A DNA stretch of 35,554 bases, taken from IMG/VR virus record IMGVR_UViG_3300027730_000079, positions 1 through 35,554 of that record. The stretch is one strand, 5' to 3'. The notes under the pieces are model-generated. The model had not been told where the DNA came from. It did not search any database and was given only the letters and a program-made list of their open reading frames with translations. The stretch comes from a virus. The stretch's first letter is position 1, and each line of letters begins with the position of its first letter. This document shows positions 7,424 through 17,591 of this stretch, one piece after another. A program made the translations under genes and the position numbers.

Positions 7424-10400
7424 TTATGTAATAAGGCCAGCTGCTTTAGCTATTGCTACTGGATCGTAGTTTGGATTAAAGTTTTCTGGTATTAGAAGAC
7501 CTACCTCTCCTGAGGTTATGTTGATTTGAGGGTTAGTAGATACTACTACTGATGTTTCGTCTAGTACTCTTCTGAAGATTCTGTAGTTTTGTCTTGCAGT
7601 TACGGGTATAGAGTTTAGGTTTAGAATTCCTAAAATACTAGTTTGATTATAATCTGATCCTGTGGTGATGCTTTTTATTTGTGTTAAGATTCCGGTATCA
7701 AATGCCCCATCGACACCGTAAGGGCTATCTGGCTCATATCCAAAACGCACAAAGTCATTGGACTGTAGAGGAAAATATGTGTCTTGTTGACTGATACTGG
7801 AAGATAAAGCTCCATCAACGAAAGGGTATGGAGAAGCAGTTGTGTACTCTCCTGTACTTTTGTTATAAATACCTACATTACTACCCGAAGGTACACCGTA
7901 GGATCTGATAGGATCTAAAGCTCCTAGTGATGATGTATTGTTATTTAAACTGTAGATCCATCCTACATTCGCAGTACCGGTATCTCTTAAAGTAGGTCCG
8001 CTTACAATAACAAAGGATGCTGTGTAGGCTGGCTGACTAGAAGAGTAGTTTGCAATAAATCCCTCATTACTACTGTTAGACCCAGATTTATATAAAATTG
8101 TATTATATACAGCTCCGCCTTCTACCACAGTTAAGTTAGTTGCTGTGTTTTGATTACTTACGTCTTTAGCGTAGGCGATTGCTGAGGTTCCTTTTTTGAA
8201 TATGTTAGATACGAAACCTAGGTATTGATTATCCCCTGTCAATGAAAAAATCTGCCCAGTCGTATCTAAAATAGCGATTAATTTAAAATTACTTCCTCCG
8301 GGGTATTCAGGATCAGCAGATGTATTATTTGAAAATATTGCGAAATAATCAGAGTAATTATCAATTACTGCTTCTTCTGCGTAAGAAATATCTCCGGAGG
8401 TATACCTATTGTAGGTAGCACTTGTTAACTTAGTTCCTGAATATCTTCCTTTATCCCATGCACTTCCAAGAGTATAATTTGAATCTTGTACTTGTGCGTA
8501 TAATGCTGACTGACTTATAAGTGATTGAAAGTTTACTGGGTTTGTTAAGTCGTTACTATAGTCAACATCATAGTATTTATTTGATACTCTGTTAGAATAG
8601 ACGTTATTTAGTAAACTGTTGTAATCTGAATATTGATTGATGTTGCCCGGGAAGTTCTGCTGAGTGAAGACTGTTGGGTCTAGGTAGTAAGTTGACTGAG
8701 CGGATAGGTTGTCTACTGTTACTATCCACTCGGATAAGCTTGATAGAGATACGGTTCGTTGAGCTATACTTAAGCTCTGGAAAACATACAGCACTGTGTA
8801 TGAACTTAGGGCGTTTATACTAACGTTACTCAGTGATAGTGTTTCGTTAAATATCTCTACTGTTCCAGTACCTGTGTTACTTATTTGTATTGACCCTAAT
8901 ATGTTATTAGAATTCTCCACTAAATAAACATAGAGTCTTGCATTACCTGCTTCATTAGACCATGCTCCTTTTAAAAGTACGTTTACATCAGCGATTACGC
9001 TATACTCGGGTGTGTAGGTATATGTTGCTGTATTGTAAATGGGTAGAGTACTGGTTGTGATTGTGAAAGGTAATGTATTGATTTTGAATTCATTGTTGCT
9101 ACCGCTCTCAAAAAAAGCCCCTGATATAGCGACATTTAAATTTTGTAGATCCGGTATACTTACCCTGAAAGCAGATCCAAGTAATGGATTGTCTTGTAAT
9201 TTATTATTAACTACATCAATAGTCGATCCTGAATATTCTCCGTTATAGAATTCATACTCTGATGAATTGATTTGATTTACAATACCTGCCTTAGTGTTTA
9301 AAGAAGAAGACCATGATTGTGGTATACTTACCCAGTTATCAACTGATCCTCCGGTACCACCTGTGAATACCCCTATAGACCCTGTTAGATAGTCTCTGGC
9401 TACAGAAGTAACTGAGGCTGTATATTCTGGCTGTGAATAAGATACTTGGGCAGGTCTTTGTCTGTTTCTCTCAAGTAGGTGCTGTTTGATAATTACACCC
9501 GCTGATATTCCGGCTCTTGTCGGAATAAAATCCTTAACCATTCTAAAGACTGCATTATCAAAGTATTTTGCAAGTCTTGTATAATCATTCCAGTTATACG
9601 AGTCTGAGTATTTTTGAAAATAATTATTTGAAAGACTCTCTAAATTTGGATAAGTTGGCAGGTCTGAGTTTATATCTCTAGGATCTCCTATGTATTCCCC
9701 TATGTTAAAGTACCCTAATGACGAATTGATATCATCATTAATTTCATTTTGAGGTGATAGAGCAATCTCAACATAATTTACATCTCTTGTAAAACTGTTG
9801 TTAGAAGAAGGTGTTTGCTGTATTGATCTTAAAGGAGATAATACTGTGTTTTCTGGAATGTTTGTTGCACCGGAAGGCGGTAGCGTTATTGATTCAATGT
9901 GTATCTTATTTGATACTGCATTTTGAATCCCTGCTGGTACTTGATCATAAAATACTGTCTCTACATTTGTTTCGTAGTACGGTGTTGATTTTATATAATA
10001 TGCATTCGTTCCTGTGAATGATGAAGTTGTTATCCATGTCCCAGAAGCTTTTGGATGTACTGAAAAAGAACTAGTGTATAACTCACCTCCTAGGGTTGCT
10101 CTAAAGACTAGGTCATCTGCCGAACTTGTAAAATTATTACCCTCAATTGAATTAGGGTTCATTACATAATCATCAAATACACTCTCACTTATTGCATTTT
10201 TATAATACCTAACTTCTTGTAAAGATCCTGTGAATAGTTTGGCAGAGAAAGAAGAACTTCCAAAGAATGACTTGGTAGCTGTGCTCCATCCGTTAGTACC
10301 TGTGACACTTGCCTCACCTTGGAACCCTATTATATTTCCGTCTACGCCGTTGTAAATTTTATTTTTAGCGTATACAGTAAAGTTAGAACTTCCATTATTA

Positions 10401-12475
10401 TTAATTAATACTGACCACCAACCTCCGTCAAAAAAGGGTAAGTAAATACTTGCAGTAGTTCCTAGGGTTGATGAAGATGGGTAGAATTCTAATAAGCCAT
10501 ATTGATACTCAGGGTTGATTGTTGATCCTGAATAAGATCCTGATATTGCGTTAGAACCTGTGTATTTTAGAATTAAACCTACTCCGGTATCAGTAGACCA
10601 TAAACTCTGAGAGTAGTGTGTTGAAGCAGGTAGGCCCGGTGTTTTAAATCTAAATTCAACTGCGCTTGGTCTGTTATTAGTAGCTCCCCAGCTTGTATTT
10701 AATTGAAAAGAAGAACTAACATAGTTAGATCCCGAGGTATTAAATGCGTAGTTAAACTCTGACTGCCAGTTGTCCCATGTATTAGAATTTTTATCTTTAC
10801 CTCCGAATTCATTTATTCTTAAGATTGTATCCGGAATACCGAAGCAGTTTAATAAAACTCTTAATCCTGCAAGAGTTCCTTTTTTCTTAAGTAGGAATGG
10901 AAGGTTGTGATATAATCTTTTATATATTAATTTTTGAGCGTCATTGAATGGTGTGGTATCTGCAGACGCAGTTACGTAATTTGTAATTAACTCACTCCCG
11001 GTGGGGGGTAGGGTTGAACCGCCTGGTGAAATTCCTAGAAAGGATGTGTATAGATCCCCATTTGAGAAATTACTTTCATACAGGGTTACTCCGTAAGATC
11101 TTAATGCATCTGCAACTAAGTCAATAGAAATACCTCCTGAAAGACTATTATCACCATCTTGTCTGTTTTCGATTGCTTTGGTGTATAACCAAATTTGATC
11201 GAACATCTGACCTACCTCTTCGTTAAATAATTTAAATTGATCGTTATCAGCATCTTCTATAATATAGCTCGGATAAATATTGTAAATGTAATTCTGATTG
11301 AATTCATCATATAGTGATCCGGAATCTAATTGATCAGCATACCAGGTTAAAACTTGAGAGGAGCCTGTTGAAAATAAAGTATACGGCTTTGTTGTATTAG
11401 ATTTTGGCCATGCTGTTGAACTTGATTCGAAATATAAGAAGTAATCATAACCATCAAAATTAGTTATAAGCTTATTAATTTCTTCCTGGTATATTGCTTT
11501 ACTTGCAGATACTTCTGTAGTGTTTGTTAAAGCACTTAATGTTGTGATTTGATTATTGTAATTCTCAATTTGAGAAGCTTTATAATAGAAATTTATTAAT
11601 CTCTGTTCTGCTGAACTAAAGAATATAAAATTTTCAAAGTTCGAGTAATCTGTGTTTAATTCTGCTCTTCTTTCGACTAAAATGCTTCTTAATTGGTTTG
11701 TTAGACTAGCGGAAGGTGCGTTTAGCAAAGTGGAGAGATTTTCAAACTGTGTTGAGTTATTTGTTTCCTGTCTTAATTTAATATTTAAATTAGGTCCTTG
11801 TAAGTATACTCTATCATCAAAGAAGATTTCTTCTTGTGGGTATTCAATACTATAAGCTACGGGTTCAGATATTTTTTCTACAAAGGTAAGATTGGACTTA
11901 TTACCTAAATCTGAGGGAAGTGGTTCGTATAGTTTTATTAGGATTGTACCGTTATCGTATCCTACGTTAACTGCTAGAAGTAGAGTATCGGATCCAAAAT
12001 CTAAATAAAGTCCCTTAAACAAATCTCCAGCATTTAAAGCTGCTTTTAAAGTCTCTGAGGTTGCTTGTGTTTGTACTTCCGTGAAGGAGGAGTTTGTTAT
12101 TCTTAATTCTGTTCTATCAGAAGATATTGCAGAGATATAGAATAAGGGATTCCCAACTATACTTGGTTTTAGGAAATTATAATTTAACTGATAGCTTCCT
12201 TGTGAGAATCCATTCTGTGCTAAATCCTGGATGGGATCTAAGTTTAACTGTGTTATGTTACTCCCCGCAACCCTCCCGCTTGTGACGGAATAGTTTGTTG
12301 CTAATTGTCTCAGTAGTACTTCAGAACTATCATAGATATAAGCCTGTATAATATCAGTATCTACATTAAAAACATTCTGTAATGTGATATTGGAAATATT
12401 AGAACTATCAACCGGGTTAATTTCTTGTCCGGTAGCGTTAGGTGGTGATATAGGGAATAGTACTGGTGTAGCCAT
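7424..12475 (-). CDS. Large tail/baseplate protein with LamG-like domain (1683 aa)
   Basis: This is the largest gene here. Residues ~1-200 are beta-rich. Around 515-560 the sequence KKKGTLAGLRVLLNCFGIP resembles the helical core of phage tail protein I (P2 gpI-like) baseplate proteins. From ~575 to 775 there is a concanavalin/LamG-like sandwich (VEFRFKTPG, WWSVLINNN, GSLQEVRYYKNAIS), a fold used to bind carbohydrates. The C-terminal half is Ser/Asn/Tyr-rich beta structure. The gene overlaps its upstream neighbour by 1 nt (ATGGC...TAATGG arrangement). The best guess is a baseplate-periphery protein that connects or displays receptor-binding parts. It has no long hydrophobic coiled coil of the tape-measure type, so I do not call it the tape measure. 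Confidence 0.7.
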   Translation of the reverse strand: MATPVLFPISPPNATGQEINPVDSSNISNITLQNVFNVDTDIIQAYIYDSSEVLLRQLATNYSVTSGRVAGSNITQLNLDPIQDLAQNGFSQGSYQLNYNFLKPSIVGNPLFYISAISSDRTELRITNSSFTEVQTQATSETLKAALNAGDLFKGLYLDFGSDTLLLAVNVGYDNGTILIKLYEPLPSDLGNKSNLTFVEKISEPVAYSIEYPQEEIFFDDRVYLQGPNLNIKLRQETNNSTQFENLSTLLNAPSASLTNQLRSILVERRAELNTDYSNFENFIFFSSAEQRLINFYYKASQIENYNNQITTLSALTNTTEVSASKAIYQEEINKLITNFDGYDYFLYFESSSTAWPKSNTTKPYTLFSTGSSQVLTWYADQLDSGSLYDEFNQNYIYNIYPSYIIEDADNDQFKLFNEEVGQMFDQIWLYTKAIENRQDGDNSLSGGISIDLVADALRSYGVTLYESNFSNGDLYTSFLGISPGGSTLPPTGSELITNYVTASADTTPFNDAQKLIYKRLYHNLPFLLKKKGTLAGLRVLLNCFGIPDTILRINEFGGKDKNSNTWDNWQSEFNYAFNTSGSNYVSSSFQLNTSWGATNNRPSAVEFRFKTPGLPASTHYSQSLWSTDTGVGLILKYTGSNAISGSYSGSTINPEYQYGLLEFYPSSSTLGTTASIYLPFFDGGWWSVLINNNGSSNFTVYAKNKIYNGVDGNIIGFQGEASVTGTNGWSTATKSFFGSSSFSAKLFTGSLQEVRYYKNAISESVFDDYVMNPNSIEGNNFTSSADDLVFRATLGGELYTSSFSVHPKASGTWITTSSFTGTNAYYIKSTPYYETNVETVFYDQVPAGIQNAVSNKIHIESITLPPSGATNIPENTVLSPLRSIQQTPSSNNSFTRDVNYVEIALSPQNEINDDINSSLGYFNIGEYIGDPRDINSDLPTYPNLESLSNNYFQKYSDSYNWNDYTRLAKYFDNAVFRMVKDFIPTRAGISAGVIIKQHLLERNRQRPAQVSYSQPEYTASVTSVARDYLTGSIGVFTGGTGGSVDNWVSIPQSWSSSLNTKAGIVNQINSSEYEFYNGEYSGSTIDVVNNKLQDNPLLGSAFRVSIPDLQNLNVAISGAFFESGSNNEFKINTLPFTITTSTLPIYNTATYTYTPEYSVIADVNVLLKGAWSNEAGNARLYVYLVENSNNILGSIQISNTGTGTVEIFNETLSLSNVSINALSSYTVLYVFQSLSIAQRTVSLSSLSEWIVTVDNLSAQSTYYLDPTVFTQQNFPGNINQYSDYNSLLNNVYSNRVSNKYYDVDYSNDLTNPVNFQSLISQSALYAQVQDSNYTLGSAWDKGRYSGTKLTSATYNRYTSGDISYAEEAVIDNYSDYFAIFSNNTSADPEYPGGSNFKLIAILDTTGQIFSLTGDNQYLGFVSNIFKKGTSAIAYAKDVSNQNTATNLTVVEGGAVYNTILYKSGSNSSNEGFIANYSSSQPAYTASFVIVSGPTLRDTGTANVGWIYSLNNNTSSLGALDPIRSYGVPSGSNVGIYNKSTGEYTTASPYPFVDGALSSSISQQDTYFPLQSNDFVRFGYEPDSPYGVDGAFDTGILTQIKSITTGSDYNQTSILGILNLNSIPVTARQNYRIFRRVLDETSVVVSTNPQINITSGEVGLLIPENFNPNYDPVAIAKAAGLIT

Positions 12476-12825
12476 TATTGTGCTGGGGTTAATGTAAGTA
12501 TTGTTTGCTGTAATTGCAAGTTCTCCTGCCTTAAGTTAGTTATTTCTGCTTGTAGTGCTTCAATTTCTAAATTAATAGGGGCTCCTCCGATATATTCTGA
12601 GCTTTGTTTAACCAAGTATTCGTGTGACTCGGTTTCTCCGGTTTTCGGTATTTGGTAGAAGAGGGTATTATAGGTACTGAAAAATTCAGGTATTGTTACG
12701 TTATTACTAACTTCTGATGTTGCAGGGGTAGCTTGTGCACCGAACTCTGTAAAAGCAGTGTTAACAGTATTAGTTAATTCTACTCTATTATACCCTACTA
12801 TTTCTATATTAATTGTTTCTGCCAT
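12475..12825 (-). CDS. Small tail protein with C-terminal coiled coil
   Basis: A 116-residue protein with a beta-rich N-terminal part and a clear C-terminal heptad region (residues ~84-112, IEALQAEITNLRQENLQLQQ) that should trimerise or dimerise. Both ends share one base with the flanking structural genes (TAATG junctions), so its synthesis is coupled to theirs. A short oligomerising protein between a fibre-like protein and a large baseplate protein suggests a connector or chaperone. I do not recognise a named family. Confidence 0.6.
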   Translation of the reverse strand: MAETINIEIVGYNRVELTNTVNTAFTEFGAQATPATSEVSNNVTIPEFFSTYNTLFYQIPKTGETESHEYLVKQSSEYIGGAPINLEIEALQAEITNLRQENLQLQQTILTLTPAQ

Positions 12826-13952
12826 TATCCATTTACGACTTTAAAATTATATTGATTATCAAAGACTATAGTAGATCCTCCGATGGTACTCTGTATTAAT
12901 ATTTTATAATATCTTTCTGGTTCTAGACCATTCATATACACAGTGAAGAAATTACCCGTTGGATCACAGCTTATTTTTGTATATGTTGTATCAAAATCAA
13001 TCACATACTCATCTGTGTCAAGATCCTTAATGGCATAATAAGATGCTTGAGGTAATGCATAGTTGATTGTATAAAGAGAAGCAGTCTGCCATACTCTCCT
13101 AGGGTTCTGCAATCCTGCATTTACTCTAAAGGTATTTATTGATTCTGGGTAGAAGACTCCTGGGTTATTATCTAGAGCGACTATAGCAGGAGTAGTACTT
13201 AATAATGATAAAGAGCCTGTATTGTAGGTTGAATCATCCCATTTTAACTCTAAACAAGGAGGATAAATAGTATGTGTATCTCTTGAAAAATATTTAAGAG
13301 TACTTGTATTATTTACTGATGCGATGAATTCCTGTGATTGCGTCTGTCTGACTATTAGACCGTATTTATTTATAGATCCTGAGTTCCATAACCTAACGAT
13401 AGGAGTGATATTAAAATTAAGATCTACAGTGCTGTAGTAATTGAAAGACTGCGAGGCTTGTGATGCGGTATACCAGACTCCTCCTCCTGCGGAGTATGGG
13501 TTTGTAGTTAGATTGTAAGATCCTGTTGTTCCGGGTGTGAAGCCTGTTGTTGTCCATGCATTACTACCTGAGGAGCTTCTCCATGTCCAAGATACTCCGT
13601 TTTGTGTCTCAGGGGAATCTGCGTACTTACCAGTGCCCATCGCCCAGTCTTCAGCTAGAGCATTAACTGCAAGGGTTGTTGTATCTGTAATTCCGGTTAC
13701 GTTTGCTGCTAGCAATTTTAAGCTTGCCTGCCATGCAGAGGTCTTAATGTTATTAGTAAAAATATCAGAGATTTCTGCTGTATCAAATTTAATTAACGCT
13801 CTAGAAACTTGTGGGTATGGTATTGTACTTTGCAAAGCAGATACCTCTGTAGATGTACTTCCTTCTAATATTTCATCCAGCCCTGTATTCATTGCAGGGA
13901 AAGCTGAGTATATAGTTGCGTCCGCGGATGGGAATAGTTTATATATGGCCAT
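12825..13952 (-). CDS. DNRLRE/CBM96-like tail fibre or baseplate protein
   Basis: A 375-residue protein. Its opening (ADATIYSAFPAMNTGLDEIL, then RALIKFDT) fits the DNRLRE/CBM96-type beta-sandwich, in which ADATI...NxG and LIKFD are the diagnostic strands. Residues ~1-250 would be this domain, possibly carbohydrate-binding; residues ~260-375 form a second beta domain with a YYKILIQ strand near the end. It follows the gp6-like gene by 11 nt. The role is probably a virion surface or baseplate-attached adhesin; this is inference from fold and position. Confidence 0.65.
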   Translation of the reverse strand: MAIYKLFPSADATIYSAFPAMNTGLDEILEGSTSTEVSALQSTIPYPQVSRALIKFDTAEISDIFTNNIKTSAWQASLKLLAANVTGITDTTTLAVNALAEDWAMGTGKYADSPETQNGVSWTWRSSSGSNAWTTTGFTPGTTGSYNLTTNPYSAGGGVWYTASQASQSFNYYSTVDLNFNITPIVRLWNSGSINKYGLIVRQTQSQEFIASVNNTSTLKYFSRDTHTIYPPCLELKWDDSTYNTGSLSLLSTTPAIVALDNNPGVFYPESINTFRVNAGLQNPRRVWQTASLYTINYALPQASYYAIKDLDTDEYVIDFDTTYTKISCDPTGNFFTVYMNGLEPERYYKILIQSTIGGSTIVFDNQYNFKVVNG

Positions 13953-13963
13953 TTTCTTCTATA

Positions 13964-15823
13964 TTATAGAGGTACTACTCTTCCTTTAATATCTGTATCT
14001 GGATATTTAACTTCAAAAATACTTGGATCTAAAGAAGGGTATATTACATTGTTCTGTGTTGCTATGGAAAGATCATAGGAGTATTTTGAGTATCCCAAAG
14101 CCTCTCCTGATTTGTTTGTTAGGTTTACTGATTTAACGGTCTGTACTCCTGGTACCTTATCTAATAGAAGGTTTAAATCTTTTAGTAAGACTGGTTGGTT
14201 AAATTGCCAATTTTCAATATTGAAATACTTTGTAAGTTCTGTTAAACAGTTTATTAAAACTTCATTATTATTAAAGTTAGGTCTAACTACTATTTCAAAA
14301 TCTACGCCGATGTTAATTATAAAACCGTCTTTTATAGTGACTCTGTCTCCCACTATCCTATATTCAGATAGGTAGGTCGATAGGTTCTGTTTAACTGCAT
14401 CAGATACTGACCTTAGGTGTTTATTTGAATTATATCCTAAGACGTATAATGTTAACGTACTCGGGATTTCCCCGGGCATTGATACCTGGCTTGCCTTTGT
14501 TGGTTCAACAAACGCTTTAGCAATTGAGCCGTAATTAGAAGGCATTGATAATGCTCTGATCAGGTAATCATTTGATGTAACGTTTCTTAATTGTGATTGA
14601 TATGCAACTAAGGTATTCTGTCTAATCTCTTCTGGTGTATCACCATCTGCTCCTCCATCTGCTGCCTCATTATTATTGACAGCGATTGTAGAAAAAATAT
14701 AGTTTGCAGTTGCTGAATTTAGGTTATTCCCTGTAAATGAAATTCCTGTTGTTGTATTAAGAGTGTTTAAGGTGCTAGCTTCTATGTTTGCAGTTACACC
14801 TCCTCCGGTTAAATATCTAACTGTAAGGGTTGTGTTAGCAGGTGCAATACCGTAAGTATCTGTAAAAAGGAAGTTTGTGGGATCGAATGCGGTTGTTAGT
14901 TTAGATTGTTCATACGGTAATCCAATACCGACATTATTTGCATCAGGGGTTATAGCTTCATCCACATCTCCTGTTGTTCCTGCTCCAAATTGAATATCTA
15001 AATTAGTATTTGATCTGAAACGTGTTACAAAGCGTCTAGATTTTTTATCTAACTGCAGTATGTAAGGTGCATCAGTGTCTTGGTATAAATTAGGATCATT
15101 AGGGTTAGTATTCTTTATACTGTTAAATACCATCTCTTGCCCTAGGTAAGGAACTTCGTACCAAGTATTACCTTCCGAGTCAGTTATATCTAATACTTGA
15201 ATTATATCAGGTGTTGTTAGAGTAACGGTTGAGAATGATTGAGGTGCTCCAAAGGTAAAAGTTTGTGTCCGTATTTCTGCGGAAATTGCTTTTCTTGTTT
15301 TCTTTAGTAAATAATACTGCGGGTTTCCAGCAGATATTTGATATACAGAGATTTCTGTTGGATCTAATGAACTAGAGACTGTGAAGTCTACATTACCCTG
15401 TACTAAGAAATTAGAAGATCCTCCTATATTTCTCACTTGTGTATTTTCTGGGAAATATAAGGCATAATCGAAATCCGGTATGTAGGTAGAACCTGAAAGT
15501 TTAGCTGGGAGTTGCTGGTAGAAATCAACACCCACTGTGGCAGCTTTTGTGACTTTTGGTTTATATCCTAACATGTAAGCTAGGTTATAGAGACTCTCTT
15601 CCTGTTTTGCATACTGTAGGAATGTTTCTTGTATTTGATTGTCTAAATAAAAAGATAGTACATCCCCAACATACGCGGATGTTTCCAAGAACATCATACC
15701 GGGGGATGTAGCACTGAAATCGTTATACGTATTTGGAAAATACGTTTTAGTAAAGTCTACTAATAGGTTTTTTAATCCTGCAAAGTCCCTATTAAAATAT
15801 TTTATATCTTTATTTTCAGCCAT
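13964..15823 (-). CDS. Baseplate wedge protein, T4 gp6-like (baseplate J family)
   Basis: A 619-residue protein, close to T4 gp6 (660). The N-terminus (KYFNRDFAGLKNLLVDFTKT, then ATSPGMMFLETSAYVGDVLS and FLQYAKQEESLYNLAYMLGY) is the typical gp6/J opening that packs against the next wedge. The middle has the beta region with GAGTTG, and the C-terminal third has the J-type alpha/beta segment (PEEIRQNTLVAYQSQLRNVT...DYLIRAL). gp6 forms the inner ring that joins the wedges around the hub. The start overlaps the end of the gp25-like gene by 8 nt. The order gp25 then gp6 is the usual one in T4-like phages. Confidence 0.85.
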   Translation of the reverse strand: MAENKDIKYFNRDFAGLKNLLVDFTKTYFPNTYNDFSATSPGMMFLETSAYVGDVLSFYLDNQIQETFLQYAKQEESLYNLAYMLGYKPKVTKAATVGVDFYQQLPAKLSGSTYIPDFDYALYFPENTQVRNIGGSSNFLVQGNVDFTVSSSLDPTEISVYQISAGNPQYYLLKKTRKAISAEIRTQTFTFGAPQSFSTVTLTTPDIIQVLDITDSEGNTWYEVPYLGQEMVFNSIKNTNPNDPNLYQDTDAPYILQLDKKSRRFVTRFRSNTNLDIQFGAGTTGDVDEAITPDANNVGIGLPYEQSKLTTAFDPTNFLFTDTYGIAPANTTLTVRYLTGGGVTANIEASTLNTLNTTTGISFTGNNLNSATANYIFSTIAVNNNEAADGGADGDTPEEIRQNTLVAYQSQLRNVTSNDYLIRALSMPSNYGSIAKAFVEPTKASQVSMPGEIPSTLTLYVLGYNSNKHLRSVSDAVKQNLSTYLSEYRIVGDRVTIKDGFIINIGVDFEIVVRPNFNNNEVLINCLTELTKYFNIENWQFNQPVLLKDLNLLLDKVPGVQTVKSVNLTNKSGEALGYSKYSYDLSIATQNNVIYPSLDPSIFEVKYPDTDIKGRVVPL

Positions 15824-16226
15824 TATTTAAATTTATTTCTAAAGTGTCTATCATTCCTGTATTTACTATACTGTAGTTAATTCGTATAAATACAGTGTTA
15901 TAATCTGGTGAGGTTTGTATTGTAACTACCCCTTCTATATTTGGAAAATATTTCTGTATAATACTTGCAATATAATTTTCTACCTCCGTTACCCCTAAAG
16001 TCGTCATTTGTTCAAATACAAATTTACGTAACCCTGCTCCGAAAGTAGGATTGAAAACTTTTTCTTGTGGTCCGGTTAATAGAAAATTTATTAAGTTATT
16101 CCTAATAGCATCCTTAGTTGTGAATGTTGGCTTAAATACAGAATTGGCTTTGAAAGGCAAAGATACCCCTACCGCTTTGCTTGGATTCTGATCTATAGGG
16201 GCAATTCTGACTAATCCAAATGCCAT
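15816..16226 (-). CDS. Baseplate wedge protein, gp25-like (GPW/gp25 family)
   Basis: A 136-residue protein, the expected length for T4 gp25 (132). Family features are the early TTKDAIRNNLINFLLTGPQEK segment and the downstream NPTFGAGLRKFVFEQ, which corresponds to the conserved turn-helix (EPRFG-type) of GPW/gp25 proteins. A C-terminal strand pair holds VFIRINYSIV. gp25 bridges sheath and baseplate, nucleating sheath assembly. The gene is embedded between a small structural gene (1-nt overlap) and the gp6-like gene (8-nt overlap). Confidence 0.85.
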   Translation of the reverse strand: MAFGLVRIAPIDQNPSKAVGVSLPFKANSVFKPTFTTKDAIRNNLINFLLTGPQEKVFNPTFGAGLRKFVFEQMTTLGVTEVENYIASIIQKYFPNIEGVVTIQTSPDYNTVFIRINYSIVNTGMIDTLEINLNNG

Positions 16227-16627
16227 TACTTTTTAGTCATTAGACCCATTATCTGGTTTAGATTTACCTCACCTGCTGGCAAAGAAGAGCCTTCTGCAGC
16301 TGTATTAGCAGCTACTGGCGGTCTGTATTCTTGTGAAGCTCCGAAATTAAGAGCGTCGTTCGATCCTAGATTCATATTTCCATTTCTAGAATCTAACATA
16401 CCATTTAATAATGATGCATACCTTTCCCTAGTATTAATCGGAGGAGTTGTTGGTATTGACTGCATGTGCGGCTGTACATATGTTTCTGTAACTTGTCCAT
16501 AACCACCTACTCCTATAGGGGTTGATTTTGGGGATCTTAAGGCTTCCAATAGGACATCTTTTAATTCTTCCTGGATTGCTTCTTTGACAGTTTCTTTAAT
16601 TAGTCTTTTTAATGTTTTGATATCCAT
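16226..16627 (-). CDS. Small structural protein with charged N-terminal helix
   Basis: A 133-residue protein. Residues 1-32 (LKRLIKETVKEAIQEELKDV) form a strongly amphipathic helix; the remainder is low-complexity and Pro/Asn/Gly-rich, probably flexible. The N-terminus is one of three in the window with the hydrophobic/charged '..LL..I..E' character. The gene begins just after a class-2 motif and overlaps the gp25-like gene by 1 nt, so it may be the first gene of a late sub-operon. I do not recognise the family. A baseplate-associated or scaffolding role is inferred only from context. Confidence 0.6.
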   Translation of the reverse strand: MDIKTLKRLIKETVKEAIQEELKDVLLEALRSPKSTPIGVGGYGQVTETYVQPHMQSIPTTPPINTRERYASLLNGMLDSRNGNMNLGSNDALNFGASQEYRPPVAANTAAEGSSLPAGEVNLNQIMGLMTKK

Positions 16628-16630
16628 CTT

Positions 16631-16639
16631 TTATAAATA
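16631..16639 (-). promoter_or_regulatory. Class-2 (late-type) motif TATTTATAA
   Basis: Perfect TATTTATAA on the minus strand, 4 nt upstream of the ATG at 16627 and inside the 16-nt gap after the gene at 16644-17591. Confidence 0.45.
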
Positions 16640-16643
16640 TTTC

Positions 16644-17591
16644 TTAATTGGCTTTTAGATTATCTCTGTTTATTATTAATTTTAACTCCTCTACGAGTAC
16701 CTGAGGGTCTTGGGTGAATGAAGGTTCTGTTTGTAGTAATACAATTCCTTGTGAATTTTTAGCTTGTCCAATCTTTTGATTTAGGTTATTATTGAATGGT
16801 TTCTCTACGATAGCAAACGTGAATCCTTGGTAGGTTGATTGTATATTAGAGGTCTCAGCAAGTTTAATTGTACTAAGTAGTGTATTCACATCATCCCCTA
16901 GTTTATTTGGCTTCTTACCACATCTTTCAAGTACTAGGTCTATAACCTGAAGTAATGCTAATATTGACTGTAGTATTAGAGCTGCTCCAGAAACGTACTG
17001 GGAACCAAGCTGGATTGCTCTTTTTAATTCAGGTAGCTTAGGAGTACCGTCTGTATTGAATGTTAGATTGGTTTTTAAATCATCTAAGTCACTTATTAGA
17101 GCAACTGCTGCGCCGGGTATTACTGGTAGAAATTTATTCGCTAATGACGTAGCAGTCTTTAACAAACCTACAACATCTATAGTTCCTTCGGTTGTACTAA
17201 TAATCGGAGTTAAAGTCTGAAGAGATGTATTTATTAAGTTAACATACTTTGCTGTATTCTCGATATCAGTTGCCAATGCATTCCTAATTAACAGTACTTG
17301 ATCTAAGGTTTCTTGAGATGGGCAGAGGTCTGGTAACTGAGGGTTACCGGTTTCAAGTCCTACTATCCCTAACCTAGAAGCTAGACTTGATAGTGATGAA
17401 ACTGCTTTAGATTTTAGACCTTCTATTTTTGTATTAATTGTCTGGTTTATTCTATCTAGAGGACCCGCTACAAGTCCTGCACCTACATTAATTCTTGCCG
17501 TAAGGGATGCTTGTAAAGCAAATTTTCGCCTCTCTGCTGCTCTTATTTCAGCTTCTTGCTGTCTTTGCTGTTCTAATTCCTGAGGGGTCAT
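16644..17591 (-). CDS. Predicted baseplate/tail protein, helical
   Basis: A 315-residue protein. Residues 1-30 are a charged helix (QQRQQEAEIRAAERRKF). The middle is long helix-rich sequence with Ala/Leu-rich stretches (for example 145-170 and 200-225, ALILQSILALLQVIDLVL) that could be buried helices or a weak membrane-interacting segment. A Cys-containing LERCGKK follows. The start overlaps the spike-like gene upstream by 1 nt. The neighbours are spike and wedge proteins, so a hub or tail-tip role is likely. I cannot name the family. Confidence 0.6.
   Translation of the reverse strand: MTPQELEQQRQQEAEIRAAERRKFALQASLTARINVGAGLVAGPLDRINQTINTKIEGLKSKAVSSLSSLASRLGIVGLETGNPQLPDLCPSQETLDQVLLIRNALATDIENTAKYVNLINTSLQTLTPIISTTEGTIDVVGLLKTATSLANKFLPVIPGAAVALISDLDDLKTNLTFNTDGTPKLPELKRAIQLGSQYVSGAALILQSILALLQVIDLVLERCGKKPNKLGDDVNTLLSTIKLAETSNIQSTYQGFTFAIVEKPFNNNLNQKIGQAKNSQGIVLLQTEPSFTQDPQVLVEELKLIINRDNLKAN

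Noticed and set aside
7424-12475. Tape-measure protein
   Set aside because: The protein is beta-rich with a LamG-like domain and lacks long coiled-coil or hydrophobic helical repeats.
13537-13989. Plus-strand open frame of 150 codons
   Set aside because: Opposite the DNRLRE-like gene; composition is that of a shadow frame.
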